Assembly (NCBI GenBank): GCA_035353175.1
Contig: DAOPZC010000006.1
Coordinates: 62,001 to 126,000, forward strand
From: DAOPZC01 sp035353175
GTDB taxonomy: Bacteria; Verrucomicrobiota; Kiritimatiellia; RFP12; UBA1067
Reading direction: 5' to 3'
Length of the DNA stretch: 64,000 nucleotides
Shown: positions 1-8,767 of the stretch, one piece after another
How positions within the stretch are numbered: the first letter of the stretch is position 1
Layout: every line of letters starts with the position of its first letter
Notes under the pieces: model-generated
The model's database searches: none
The model's input: only the letters and a program-made list of their open reading frames with translations
What the model was told of the DNA's origin: nothing
Translations under genes and position numbers: made by a program

Positions 1-21
1 TGTTCAGAAGGAGGCAGAGAA

Positions 22-324
22 ATGAAACAGTACAAAATCAAATGGCCTAAACCCAGTGGAAAATTGGCGATTTATCCGTCTATCGAGAATGGGCAGATAT
101 GTGAAGTCAACATCATCGGAGATCCTGAAGGATTGCGGTATCTGGCTTCGGTGTTGCGGGTGGTTGCTGAGGTCGACCGAGAAAAGTGTTCGATACCTTC
201 CGGTGCATATGTTCATTTGCATCTCAGACCGGAATGCGAGCTGATCGACTATTCCTCGTCTGTCATGATTAGTCGTGCCGATGAAAAAGGTTCTGGGGCG
301 TTGATGAAAATTTTCGACGAGTAA
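22..324 (+). CDS. Small hypothetical protein, possibly immunity-like (Imm32-type)
   Basis: A 100-residue soluble protein without signal peptide or membrane segment. A strong ribosome binding site (GGAGGCAGAGAA) precedes the ATG. The middle reads GDPEGLRYLASVLR, followed by an HLHLRP strand. From memory this resembles the small beta-rich Imm32 immunity proteins, in which a GNxEGLxxLAxxL helix is followed by an HxHL strand. No toxin gene is visible beside it, although the left flank is outside the window. The function is therefore uncertain; that it is a real coding region is fairly likely from the start signal and composition. Confidence 0.55.
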   Translation: MKQYKIKWPKPSGKLAIYPSIENGQICEVNIIGDPEGLRYLASVLRVVAEVDREKCSIPSGAYVHLHLRPECELIDYSSSVMISRADEKGSGALMKIFDE

Positions 325-355
325 TCCAGTAACCGTTTAGCGGATTCCGGCCTGC

Positions 356-560
356 TTATGAGGAGTCGGTTTTAGACAGACCCTCCGGGTCGTAGAGCGC
401 GTCGAGCGGGGTGTCGCCGGCCTTGAGCAGGACGGTTTTGATCCGTTCGAGCGGGTCCCTGCCGTGGCGTTTCGCGGTGGTGATGAGCGAGAGGTTTGTG
501 GCCAGCGCCTGGGCCCCGCGAAGAGACTGGCTGCCGAAGGTGATCTTGCGGAAGATGACC
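356..560 (-). pseudogene. IS66-family transposase C-terminal fragment
   Basis: On the minus strand, about 65 codons ending at a TAA resemble the C-terminal end of IS66 TnpC transposases. They contain RKITFGSQSLRGAQALATN, then SLITTAKRHGRDPLERI, which matches the family pattern SxxGxxAxAxxxSLIxTAKxxGxxPxxYL. Nothing of the catalytic DDE core is present upstream, so this is a relic. The same frame stays open for kilobases into the lyase gene, but that extension is antisense shadow. The 325-621 interval otherwise holds only short unassigned sequence. Confidence 0.6.
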
Positions 561-621
561 GGGAGGCGGACATGAACGCTGAACGCTGAATGAAAACTTC
601 GGAGTTGGGCGTTCGGCGTTT

Positions 622-3600
622 CTAGGGATCCAGGCGGAGGCGGTAGAAGCGCCTGAGAAACTGGGCGGCCGCGGCGTCCTCCCACAGGAAAGGAGCCGCG
701 GGCGAGCTGAGCGTCTCGAGCGGGATCCACTCGAGAAGGTTGGTCGATGCTTCGACCGTATAGGTCGCGTGGTCGGGGCCGAAGAGGCTCATCGACCAGG
801 TGCCGCCGGCGCTCCGGACGGGCGCCGAGAGTCTCGGGCTCTCCTCCGGCGCGAGCACGCGCACGTCGACGCGGTTGGTGGCCGCGAGCCCGCCGAAGTG
901 CGCGACGCTGCGGCTGGCCAGCTCGGCGACCTCGCTCGGGCTCAGCGCGCCGCGGAAGACGGCGAGGTCGTCGAGCGCGCCGCTGAACCAGCGCGCCACG
1001 GCGTAGCCCGGGTTGCGGTGCCCGCCGAACACCAGCGGATGGGTCTGGTTGAGCCGCAAGGCGAAGTCGCTGTCCGCGCCCTTGAGCGCGCCGTCGAGGT
1101 AGGCCGACAGGACGCCCGACCCCGCGTTCGTGCAGGAGAAGGTCACCGCGACGTGGTGCCAGCTGTTCAGCGCCGGCGCGCCGAGCGTCAGGTCGACGTC
1201 CGTCGCGTTCGCGCCGACGTAGTGGCGCAGCAGCAGGGACGAGGAGCCATAGGCGCCGTAGAGGTGGAGCTCCTCGTTCGAGCCGAAGCCGTCGCCGTCG
1301 CCGAGGTAGAAAATGAAGTCGTCGTTGGTTTGCGCCGCGCGGTTGAACCAGCCGCTGAAGCTCCAGCTCTCGTTGCTGAAGTCGAACGCGTTGGTCGCGA
1401 TCAGCCGGAAGACGCGCGCTCCGCCGCTGTCGCCGCGCTCGGTCAGCCGCAGCGCCTGGGACGAGACGAGGGCCGCAGGGACCTCGTTCGTGGGCCACGC
1501 GCCGCCGGTTCCGGCCACCTCCAGCGTGCCGTCGCGGCCGTTGCCGGAGGCGTCGGTCAACGGGCCGCCCGGCGTCAGGGACTCCTGCTCGAAGTCGTAG
1601 AGCAGCAGGAGGCGCGCGTCCAGCGCGCGGTCGGTCGCCGAATAGCCGAACGAGGCGCTGCCCGCGAAGCCGGCGGCCGGCGCGAAGCGCGCCGTGTGGC
1701 GGTCGGCCAGCCGCGCGACCGCGCCGTTGGAGGAGGCGAACACGGCATAGTGCAGGCCGTCGTCGCCGGTCGCGTAGGCCGCGCTCAGCGCGCGCAGGTC
1801 CACGTCGACGGCCTGATTCTGGAGCGTGAGCACCCGGCCCGGCGCGGCGAGCGGCGCGGCGGAGAGGGTGACGGTGACCGGCGTGCTGGTCGCCGCGGCG
1901 CCAGCCTCTTCGGTGGCGACGGCGGTGAACGCGTGCGCGCCCGGCGCGAGATTCGTGACGCTCAGCGCGTAGGGCGGCTGCGCGCAGCGGCCCAGCTCGA
2001 CCGCGCCGTCGAAGAAGCTCACGTTCGTGACGGCGCCGTAGGCGGACGCGGCCGAGGCCGCGAGCGTCAGGCTCTGCGACCAGTGCGCCGCCGCGCCGGG
2101 CGCGGGCGCGGTGAGGGCGACGGCCGGCGGCGGGTGGGCGGTGCGCAGGATCAGCTGCGGGCGGTTGGTGACGGTCCCGTTTTCGCGCGAGGCGTAGGCG
2201 ACGTAGGCGCCGCCCAGCGCCGCCACGCGCAGGTCGAGCAGCCCGCCCGCGGCGGCGGACGCCGCGGGGCCGAGTTCGGCGGTGACCGCGAAGGGCGCGC
2301 TGGGGGTGACCCGCCAGCGCGCCAGCTCGGCGCCGGAGGCCGGCTTGTTGGTCCAGACCAGGCCGCGCTCGGTCCACGCGTGGTCGGAGACGAGCGAGAC
2401 GGTTTGGGTGTCGTCGCCGTTGCTGGTGGCCGCGATGAGCTGGAGCGCCGCACCCACGAGCGCGCCGCTGGTCTGCGACGAGAGGTCGAAGCGCAGGTAG
2501 GACTCGCGCGTGAGCGAGCTGGTGCCGCTGTTCTTCACCACCAGAGAGGCGGACGTGCCGTAGTTGTTGGTCGCGTTGGAACCGTTCTCCACATAGGTGT
2601 CGGCCACGGGATCGAGGCGCGTCTCCGCGGTCTTGCCGAGGAAGAGCGAGGCGCGGGCGCTGCGGCCGTCGGCGGCCTTCGTCGACACCGCGAGCTTGAT
2701 GGTCGGCGCCAGCTGCTGGACCACGACGTTGGTATCGAGCGAGACGATGCCGCTGGCCGCTGCGGCGATCTCCACGGCGATCGCGCCCGTGTTCGTCTGC
2801 GTGGGATCGGCGACGGCGACATCGAGCCACGCGCCGTCGCTGCGGACGATGACGCTGCAGGGCTTGTTGACGGTGAGGCCTCCCAGGCTGTTCGTGCCGG
2901 CGGTCCAGAAGTTCACGGCGGTGAGTCCGGAGGAGGGCTCGGCGACGCCCTGCGCGCGGCCGGAGTTTTCCAGGATCATTGTGCGGGGTTCGGCGGCGTA
3001 AGCCGCGACGTTGGACGCCGTGAAGCCCGGCAGCAGCACGTAGGCGTAAGTGGCGTTGGTCGGGCTCTTGCCGTGGTCTTGCCAGAGCGTGAAGTAGTTG
3101 CGCGTGACGAGGTTGGTGGAGCCGCCGTTGTTGATTTCGCGCCAGGCGCCCGTGCGCGCCTCGCGCAGCGCGGAGAGGGTCGGCGACTGCGGGAAGTAGT
3201 AGCCGATCGAGGCGTTGGCGGCGTTGCCGGTGAGATGCGCCCAGACCAGATTCGTGAGGGTCGCGGACCAGCCGAGGTTGGTGGCGACGGCGCTGCCGTT
3301 GACGACGAGCGCGTTGGTGCCGGCCGCGAGGAGCTTGCGGTTTTCGACGATGGTCTCGATGGTGCGCCCGTCTCCGCTGGTGATGCCGGCGCCGAGGCAG
3401 ACGATCGCGTCGTCGAACATGAACCACGACTTCTTGGCGGTCAGCGTGGTGCCCCAGGCGCTGAGCTGCATGCCGGCGGCGCCGACCGTGCCGAGCGCCG
3501 CGCCGCCGGTCCACGCGTAGCTGCCGCACGTGCTCTGCCCGTTGGCGCGCGTCGAGTTGGAGGGGGGCGTCAGCGTCCGCGTGTCGACGGTCGTGCCGGG

Positions 3601-4965
3601 CAGGCGGTAGGGGTCGACCGTGGGCCAGTAGTTGTCGCCGTACTGGTTGAGGTCGGCGTTATAGAGCACGGTCATGCCGTCGCCGGTGTGCCAGCCGTGC
3701 ATGTTCTCGCCGTTGATCGACTCGAAGTTGGCGATGCGGGAGGAGGTCATCGCGAGGCCGAAGCCGTAGCCGGGGCGCAGGTGCACCACGCGGTCCATCT
3801 CGCCGAAGGCGTAGTGGCCGATCAGCTCGGCGCGCGGCGCGGTGGCCGGGTCGGCCATCAGGGCTTTGGCGTCGGCGAGCAACGGCAGCGGCGTGTTGCC
3901 GACGAAGCTGCGGACGGTGTCGCTCAGGGCCCAGGCCTTGACCATGCTGCGCAGGCGGGCGGCCTCTTCGGCGGGAGCGAACTTCGAGATGAGCAGCGCG
4001 TTCTGGAGCACGCTGTGTCCCGTGCCCTGCGGCGAGCTGCCCGAGCGCGAGATCTCGCGGCCGCGCACGAAGTCCCACATGGCGCCGCGGTAGATCAGCG
4101 GCTCGAAGGCCTCGTGGACCCAGCGGTAGAGATTCGTTTGGGCCGGGTCGGTGACGGCCCACGTCGAGCCCGCGAGCCACGTCAGCATCGGGGCCGTGTT
4201 GGCGAGCAGCGAAGTTCCGTAGCCGCCGGTATACGGGTGGAACGTGTGCTGCACGAAAGAGCCGTCGGCGTAGAAGCCGTCGCTGCTCGTCACGAACGGG
4301 AAGACGCTCGAGAAGGCGTTGCGGGAGAGGGCGAGCTTGGCGGCGTCCTTGACCACGCAGCCGCGCACGCCGACCACGCGCGACTTCCACACGAGGTTCG
4401 CCTGGGTCATGTCCGGCACCGGCGTATGGAAGTTGACCGCCGCCATGAAGTGGGTGCGCTGGGTGCCGCTGAGCTGGTCGTAGAGCAGCACGGCGGTGTC
4501 GGTGAGCTGCATCGGCACGCCGATCTCCCAGTCCCACCAGTTGTCGTACTGTGCGATCGCCGTGTTGTAGCGGTTGCTGTTCATCCACTCGAGCCCGCCG
4601 ACGGTATCGGCCAGCAGCGTGGCGTTGCTGGAGAGGGAGCAACCGGGCGTGGCGTAGGCGAGCGCCATGGCGCGCAGGCGGCTGTAGCAGGTCGTGAGGT
4701 GAGCCGAGACGGTGGTGCTGGCCGCGTCGCTCCAGAGGTTGGTGCGGTCAGCCGCCTTGTTCAGGCTCGACCAGGCGTTGTTGGCGCTGTTCGCGATGCT
4801 GGTGAGGCGCGCTTTCACATCCGCGTCCGACGTGTCGTAGCCCACGCCGACCAGAAGGTCGCGCCACTTGAGGCGCAGCGCGTCGAACTCGTCGGCCGGC
4901 GCACAAGCCGCAGCCAACGACACGCCGAGGAAAAACGCACAACCTATGGAGCGTCTCGTTTGCAT
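622..4965 (-). CDS. Secreted polysaccharide lyase family 8 with accessory domains
   Basis: A 1447-residue exported lyase of the hyaluronate/chondroitin AC/xanthan lyase family, which cleaves uronic-acid polysaccharides by beta-elimination. The ATG at 4965 is chosen because it opens a clean signal peptide (MQTRRSIGCAFFLGVSL). The PL8 alpha-toroid contains NWWDWEIG (142-149), the catalytic Asn context QANLVW (Asn190), His240 and Tyr249 in DGSFVQHTFHPYTGGYG, and RGREISR (301-307), so the active site appears complete. After the beta-sandwich domains come a DNRLRE/CBM-like segment (near 785-930), an Ig-like domain (near 950-1035), a LamG/concanavalin-like domain (near 1135-1330) and a C-terminal module ending FYRLRLDP. 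It is longer than typical PL8 enzymes (about 700-1000 residues). The substrate cannot be read from sequence. Confidence 0.9.
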   Translation of the reverse strand: MQTRRSIGCAFFLGVSLAAACAPADEFDALRLKWRDLLVGVGYDTSDADVKARLTSIANSANNAWSSLNKAADRTNLWSDAASTTVSAHLTTCYSRLRAMALAYATPGCSLSSNATLLADTVGGLEWMNSNRYNTAIAQYDNWWDWEIGVPMQLTDTAVLLYDQLSGTQRTHFMAAVNFHTPVPDMTQANLVWKSRVVGVRGCVVKDAAKLALSRNAFSSVFPFVTSSDGFYADGSFVQHTFHPYTGGYGTSLLANTAPMLTWLAGSTWAVTDPAQTNLYRWVHEAFEPLIYRGAMWDFVRGREISRSGSSPQGTGHSVLQNALLISKFAPAEEAARLRSMVKAWALSDTVRSFVGNTPLPLLADAKALMADPATAPRAELIGHYAFGEMDRVVHLRPGYGFGLAMTSSRIANFESINGENMHGWHTGDGMTVLYNADLNQYGDNYWPTVDPYRLPGTTVDTRTLTPPSNSTRANGQSTCGSYAWTGGAALGTVGAAGMQLSAWGTTLTAKKSWFMFDDAIVCLGAGITSGDGRTIETIVENRKLLAAGTNALVVNGSAVATNLGWSATLTNLVWAHLTGNAANASIGYYFPQSPTLSALREARTGAWREINNGGSTNLVTRNYFTLWQDHGKSPTNATYAYVLLPGFTASNVAAYAAEPRTMILENSGRAQGVAEPSSGLTAVNFWTAGTNSLGGLTVNKPCSVIVRSDGAWLDVAVADPTQTNTGAIAVEIAAAASGIVSLDTNVVVQQLAPTIKLAVSTKAADGRSARASLFLGKTAETRLDPVADTYVENGSNATNNYGTSASLVVKNSGTSSLTRESYLRFDLSSQTSGALVGAALQLIAATSNGDDTQTVSLVSDHAWTERGLVWTNKPASGAELARWRVTPSAPFAVTAELGPAASAAAGGLLDLRVAALGGAYVAYASRENGTVTNRPQLILRTAHPPPAVALTAPAPGAAAHWSQSLTLAASAASAYGAVTNVSFFDGAVELGRCAQPPYALSVTNLAPGAHAFTAVATEEAGAAATSTPVTVTLSAAPLAAPGRVLTLQNQAVDVDLRALSAAYATGDDGLHYAVFASSNGAVARLADRHTARFAPAAGFAGSASFGYSATDRALDARLLLLYDFEQESLTPGGPLTDASGNGRDGTLEVAGTGGAWPTNEVPAALVSSQALRLTERGDSGGARVFRLIATNAFDFSNESWSFSGWFNRAAQTNDDFIFYLGDGDGFGSNEELHLYGAYGSSSLLLRHYVGANATDVDLTLGAPALNSWHHVAVTFSCTNAGSGVLSAYLDGALKGADSDFALRLNQTHPLVFGGHRNPGYAVARWFSGALDDLAVFRGALSPSEVAELASRSVAHFGGLAATNRVDVRVLAPEESPRLSAPVRSAGGTWSMSLFGPDHATYTVEASTNLLEWIPLETLSSPAAPFLWEDAAAAQFLRRFYRLRLDP

Positions 4966-5047
4966 GACGTCACGAACGCCCGCTCGGGGGCTAGCCCGAA
5001 GGCTCCCGTCGCGGTCTTTCAGACACACCTTTTTCCGCCGCCGGCGT

Positions 5048-5590
5048 TCAGCGCCTCGTATTCTTGAACTCCGCGAACTCCTCGGCGTCGGACCACACTT
5101 TTTCACCACATTTTTTGCAGGCCGTCATGCCGTAGCCGAACGGCGCGCCGCACTTCTTGCAGGTCCAGCGCGCCTTCATCTCGTCCAGCCAAGCGGCCAG
5201 GCCCTTGTCGCGGACGGTGTTCAGGTACTTCTCACGCAGGCCGTATTTCGGCGTCTCGTTGAAGAACGCTTTGATCTTGGCGCAGGGATAATGTTTGCAG
5301 AGGCCGCACGACTGAAGCTGCTTGGCCTTGGCGCATTTGCGCACCTCGCACTTGGGCGCGTAGCCCGGCGTCTTCTTGGTGCTGCGGCAGCCGAGGCATT
5401 TGACCTCGGCCGGGGTTTTGGCCTCCTTGGCCGCCAGCAGCGCCGGGCAGGCGCCGCAGTAGATGCCGCAGATCGCGTCCACGCAGGCGTCGCCGCCCGT
5501 GGCTGCGCAAGCCTCGCCGCAGAGGCAGCCGCACGCCGCGCCGCCGACCGTGCCCAGAAACGTCCGTCTTGCCACACCCTGTTGCCGCAT
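5048..5590 (-). CDS. Tat-exported cysteine-rich DUF3795-like protein
   Basis: A 180-residue protein with a twin-arginine signal (ARRTFLGTVGG) and many paired cysteines (CGIYCGACPAL, CLGCRS, CGLCKHYPCAKIK). This is the pattern of DUF3795 proteins, which are thought to bind metal or Fe-S clusters. The C-terminus has an added rubredoxin- or zinc-ribbon-like pair, CKKCGAPFGYGMTACKKCG. The start has an ideal AGGAGG site five bases upstream. Tat export fits a cofactor loaded in the cytoplasm. It lies upstream of the lyase gene on the same strand with an 82-bp gap and is divergent from ppnP. Its function is unknown. Confidence 0.8.
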   Translation of the reverse strand: MRQQGVARRTFLGTVGGAACGCLCGEACAATGGDACVDAICGIYCGACPALLAAKEAKTPAEVKCLGCRSTKKTPGYAPKCEVRKCAKAKQLQSCGLCKHYPCAKIKAFFNETPKYGLREKYLNTVRDKGLAAWLDEMKARWTCKKCGAPFGYGMTACKKCGEKVWSDAEEFAEFKNTRR

Positions 5591-5721
5591 ACGCGCCTCC
5601 TGTTATGCCGCAATGATACCAAAAAAAACGACGGTGCGCATCCTGCTTGCGGGCGGGCTGCGTTTCGCCTATGCTTTTCACGTTCCGGGCAACTGCATAA
5701 ACCCCCTGTGAGGACATTTTC

Positions 5722-6039
5722 ATGAACGAATTCAAGAACGTGACCGTCGTCAAGCAAGCCAACATCTATTCGGACGGCAAGGTGACCAGCCGCACCGTGC
5801 TTTTCGCGGACGGCTCGAAAAAGACGCTCGGCATCATGTTGCCCGGCGAATACACATTCGGGACTGATGCCAAGGAGATCATGGAGATCCTCGCCGGCGA
5901 ACTCGAGGTGCTGTTGCCCGGAAAAACCGCCTGGCAGACCGTCCGCGGCGGCGAGACCTTCGAGGTTCCCGCCAAATCCAAGTTCAGCCTGAACGTGGCC
6001 ACGATCACCGACTACTGCTGCTCCTACATCAACGGTTAA
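5722..6039 (+). CDS. ppnP: Pyrimidine/purine nucleoside phosphorylase PpnP (DUF1255)
   Basis: A 105-residue cupin protein of the PpnP/YaiE family, which phosphorolyses diverse nucleosides to base and ribose-1-phosphate in the cytoplasm. The length and landmarks are family-typical: KTLGIMLPGEYTFGTDAKEIMEILAGELEVLLPG in the first two thirds (quoted only as a landmark region, residues 35-67), GGETFEVPAKSKF, and the C-terminal DYCCSYI. A GAGGA site precedes the start. It is 14 bp from the next gene, so the two are probably cotranscribed. It looks complete. Confidence 0.93.
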   Translation: MNEFKNVTVVKQANIYSDGKVTSRTVLFADGSKKTLGIMLPGEYTFGTDAKEIMEILAGELEVLLPGKTAWQTVRGGETFEVPAKSKFSLNVATITDYCCSYING

Positions 6040-6053
6040 CCCAGGGGGTACCC

Positions 6054-6701
6054 ATGTCCCACGACGGAACCCAGCCCAAAAAGGGCGGCTGTTTCAAGAA
6101 GTTCTGTATCGGTTGTTTGACGGTGCTCGTGCTCATGGCCGTCGGCTCTTTCTTCGCCTATCGCGGAGCCAAAACCCTGGTCACGAAAATGACCGCCAAC
6201 TACACCGCGGCGTCGCCGGCGGAATTGCCCGCCGTGCAGGTGCCGGACGCCGAAAGGGACGCGCTGGCGCAACGGGTCGCCAGCTTCGCCAAGGCGGTCC
6301 GCGAAGGCCTGCCGGCCCCCGACCTGGCGCTCACGGCGCGGGACCTCAACGTGTTGATCCAAAACGAACCGGCGGTGAGCAACAAGCTCCACGTGGCCAT
6401 CGACGGCGACCGCATCCAGAGCGACGTCAGCATCCCGCTGGAAGATTTCGGCGGCTACTTCAAAGGCCGCTGGCTCAACGGGTCGGCGAGTTTCCGGGTC
6501 GATACCGCGGCGGGACGCTTGCTGGTGTTCATGGACAGCCTGAGCGTCCGCGGCAAGGCGGTTCCGGATCAGTTCATGGCGGCGATCCGCTCCAAGAACC
6601 TCGCGGAGAAGGCCTTCGAGAACCCCAAGTCCGCCGAGGTGCTGCAGAAGATCGATTCGATCGCCGTCCGCGACGGCAAGCTCGTCATCAAGGCGAAGTG
6701 A
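6054..6701 (+). CDS. Membrane-anchored periplasmic protein of unknown function
   Basis: A 215-residue protein with a cytoplasmic Lys/Cys-rich start (KKGGCFKKFC), one transmembrane helix (about residues 20-38) and a periplasmic domain. The latter contains LTARDLNVLIQNEP, followed by alternating strands (LHVAIDGDRIQSDVSIPL, GSASFRVDTAAGRLLVFM). The architecture suggests a lipid- or beta-layer-type periplasmic domain such as those in DUF2993-like proteins, but I do not recognise the family. AGGGGG precedes the ATG. It is probably cotranscribed with ppnP; the functional link is not obvious. Confidence 0.75.
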   Translation: MSHDGTQPKKGGCFKKFCIGCLTVLVLMAVGSFFAYRGAKTLVTKMTANYTAASPAELPAVQVPDAERDALAQRVASFAKAVREGLPAPDLALTARDLNVLIQNEPAVSNKLHVAIDGDRIQSDVSIPLEDFGGYFKGRWLNGSASFRVDTAAGRLLVFMDSLSVRGKAVPDQFMAAIRSKNLAEKAFENPKSAEVLQKIDSIAVRDGKLVIKAK

Positions 6702-7890
6702 GCGGGGTGCCGACGATCAGCAGCTGCCCCGCGTAGAAGCTCTGCCCTTCCGGCAGCTTTTTGACCGTGAAGGTGACGGTGTGCGCGCCGGGCTTCTGCT
6801 CCGGCAGATACCAGAAACGCGCGTGCCGGGTCTTCTCCTTCTGCGCGCGCTCCGCGGTGATCGGCTGCCCGCCGTCCACGACCGCCTCGAGCACGGCCGG
6901 CTGGCCGTACGGGATGTCGCTGATGCCGACGACCGTGCCGTTCCATTTGACCGTGATGCTCTCGCCCGCGCGGCCGCATTTCACGGCGCCGCGCAACATC
7001 GCGTGCGTGCGCAGGCGGCTCTCGGTGTAGACGGGATCTTTCTCGGTGTCCACCGGCGACCACCCCGCGCTCAACTTCGCCGCGGTGATCGGCAGCAGCG
7101 TCGCCGTCTCCCAGTTCGCGGCTTCCAGCGGCGGCGGCAGCTCGTGCGGCCGGGCCGCGGTGCCGACCGCCGCGATCTTTTTCATCGAGCGGGCGAGGAT
7201 CTCGCAGTAGACGGCGTGGCCCTCGTCGCCCGGATGAACGCCGTCTTTCGAGAAGACGAGTTTGCCCTCGACCGGCGCGTCGCCCTTGAAGATGAGCGAG
7301 CCGGCCTTCTCGCGCGTCGCGATCTCGAGACCGAAGTCGACGGTCGGGATGCCGTAGGCGTTCGCGATGTTTTCCTGGACCGGCCCGAACCAGGGCGCCT
7401 TGCCGGCCTGCAGGTCTTTGAGCATGCCCTGGTGGAGCGTGTAGACGAAACAGATGTCCGTCTTCGGATTGCTCTTCCAGATGTGCCGCACGACGCCCTC
7501 CACCGATTTCGCCTCATAGCCTCCGCCGCCGTTGACGCGGCACTCCAGAAAGACCAAGTCGGGTTTCTGCACCAGCACGTCGCCTTCCAGCCGGCACGCG
7601 CTGTAGTCCGAGCCGGTGCCGGAGATGGCCGGATTGATCTCGATGACCTCCGCCTTCGGATACTGCGCCTTGAACCACGCGAGCGACTTCGGCCGCCAGC
7701 CCTGCGCCGCCGTGATGCTGCCGCCGAGATAGGCGATGCGCACCGGTTCGCCGCCGTTGAGTTTGGCAAAGAAATTCGGCAAGCCGCCGCGCGCGCGGCA
7801 CTCTTCGGCCACATTGACGTCGTGGCTGTAAGTCGCCGCGAGAAGGGTTGTTGTCGCACAGCAGACCAAGCCCATCACCATCGTCTTCAT
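6688..7890 (-). CDS. Secreted SGNH/GDSL hydrolase with C-terminal beta domain
   Basis: A 400-residue exported esterase-like protein. The second of two ATGs (7890) is chosen because AGAGGG lies six bases before it, whereas it abuts the first ATG. A signal peptide covers about residues 1-20. Block I is YLGGSITAAQG with nucleophile Ser58, and block V is DGVHPGDEGH near residue 210, giving the Asp/His pair. The NPAISGTGS and ECRVNGGGG segments supply the oxyanion Gly and Asn. The C-terminal 150 residues form a beta-rich accessory domain. Family members deacetylate or de-esterify polysaccharides, which suits this saccharolytic neighbourhood. The 3' end overlaps the end of the convergent gene by 14 bp. 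Confidence 0.85.
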   Translation of the reverse strand: MKTMVMGLVCCATTTLLAATYSHDVNVAEECRARGGLPNFFAKLNGGEPVRIAYLGGSITAAQGWRPKSLAWFKAQYPKAEVIEINPAISGTGSDYSACRLEGDVLVQKPDLVFLECRVNGGGGYEAKSVEGVVRHIWKSNPKTDICFVYTLHQGMLKDLQAGKAPWFGPVQENIANAYGIPTVDFGLEIATREKAGSLIFKGDAPVEGKLVFSKDGVHPGDEGHAVYCEILARSMKKIAAVGTAARPHELPPPLEAANWETATLLPITAAKLSAGWSPVDTEKDPVYTESRLRTHAMLRGAVKCGRAGESITVKWNGTVVGISDIPYGQPAVLEAVVDGGQPITAERAQKEKTRHARFWYLPEQKPGAHTVTFTVKKLPEGQSFYAGQLLIVGTPLTSP

Positions 7891-8022
7891 TGTCATCCCT
7901 CTTTCTTTTGATCACCCGCGCCGCGGAGGCGTCCCGCCGCAGACCCCGATCCGGTGTCGCATCACTTTGGAAATACCGGCTGACCGTCCTGATCCTCTCG
8001 TCCGGCCAGGCTCCCGGGTCGT

Positions 8023-8652
8023 TTATTTGTTCTCTTTGGCGATGATGTCGGCGAGCAGGTTGCCGCGGTGGTCGATCGCGTTCGGATACAGCTCCTTGAT
8101 CTCTTTGATCAGCGCCTCGGCCTTGGCCGTCTGCCCCGCTTTCCGATAGAAGCCGGCCAGATGGAGCCGCGCATAGGCGCCGACCTGTACGCCGTTGCCG
8201 TAGTAGCAGTCGCCGAAGTCCTTGATGGCCTGGACCAGATAGTGGACGCGCTCGTCGCCCTGCGTCATCTGGCCCAGATAGAGCAGCGCGCAGCCGGTGC
8301 GGTTGGCCTTGCCGTACTGGGCGATCAGCGCCTGAAGGCTCTGCACGCCCGCGTCCGTTTTCCACTCGTTGTTCGCGACCTGATAGAGCTTCTCGATTTT
8401 TCCCAGATCCTCGCGGGAGTAGACCTCCAGGTCCTTGCGCATGCGCGCTCTGGCCTTTTCCCGCTCGGCCGCCACGATCTCCTCTTTCGTCGCCGCGGCG
8501 CCCTCCTTGGCCGCCGGTTTCCCGATGGACGCCTCCAGCTTGGCGACCCGCTCTTCAAGAAGATCCACCCGCTTCTTGAGTTCGGCCTGCGACTGAGCAT
8601 ACCCCGCGCAAACCCAAGAAATAAAAACCGATGCAGCTATGATCGTTCTCAT
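8023..8652 (-). CDS. Exported coiled-coil/TPR-like protein
   Basis: A 209-residue protein with a signal peptide (MRTIIAASVFISWVCAGYAQ). It has a heptad-patterned coiled coil (QAELKKRVDLLEERVAKLEA, about 22-42), an alanine/lysine linker, and a helical repeat region with TPR-like features (LLYLGQMTQGDERVHYLVQA, ARLHLAGFYRKAGQTAKAEA). The start at 8652 follows AAGGGGGCGCG and gives the signal peptide. The layout recalls YbgF/CpoB-type periplasmic proteins, a trimerising coiled coil followed by TPRs, but no Tol-Pal genes are adjacent. Function is not assigned. Confidence 0.8.
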   Translation of the reverse strand: MRTIIAASVFISWVCAGYAQSQAELKKRVDLLEERVAKLEASIGKPAAKEGAAATKEEIVAAEREKARARMRKDLEVYSREDLGKIEKLYQVANNEWKTDAGVQSLQALIAQYGKANRTGCALLYLGQMTQGDERVHYLVQAIKDFGDCYYGNGVQVGAYARLHLAGFYRKAGQTAKAEALIKEIKELYPNAIDHRGNLLADIIAKENK

Positions 8653-8767
8653 CGCGCCCCCTTCTTTTGGATTCAATTTCCAGCGTGCCGACAAGTGTTT
8701 CACAATCTCACAGGCGATTCAAGCGAAAGGCGGCGCTGCCGTTCCCCGCGCTGAGCGACGGCAGGAT

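Noticed and set aside
561..3529. Extension of the IS66-like frame far into the lyase region
   Set aside because: Only the last ~65 codons resemble a transposase; the rest is Arg-rich antisense of the lyase.
769..5067. A 1432-codon open frame on the plus strand opposite the PL8 lyase gene
   Set aside because: Composition is Arg/Gly/Ala-rich with no domain, and it mirrors the lyase codons. The minus strand encodes a complete catalytic site. High GC leaves antisense frames open.
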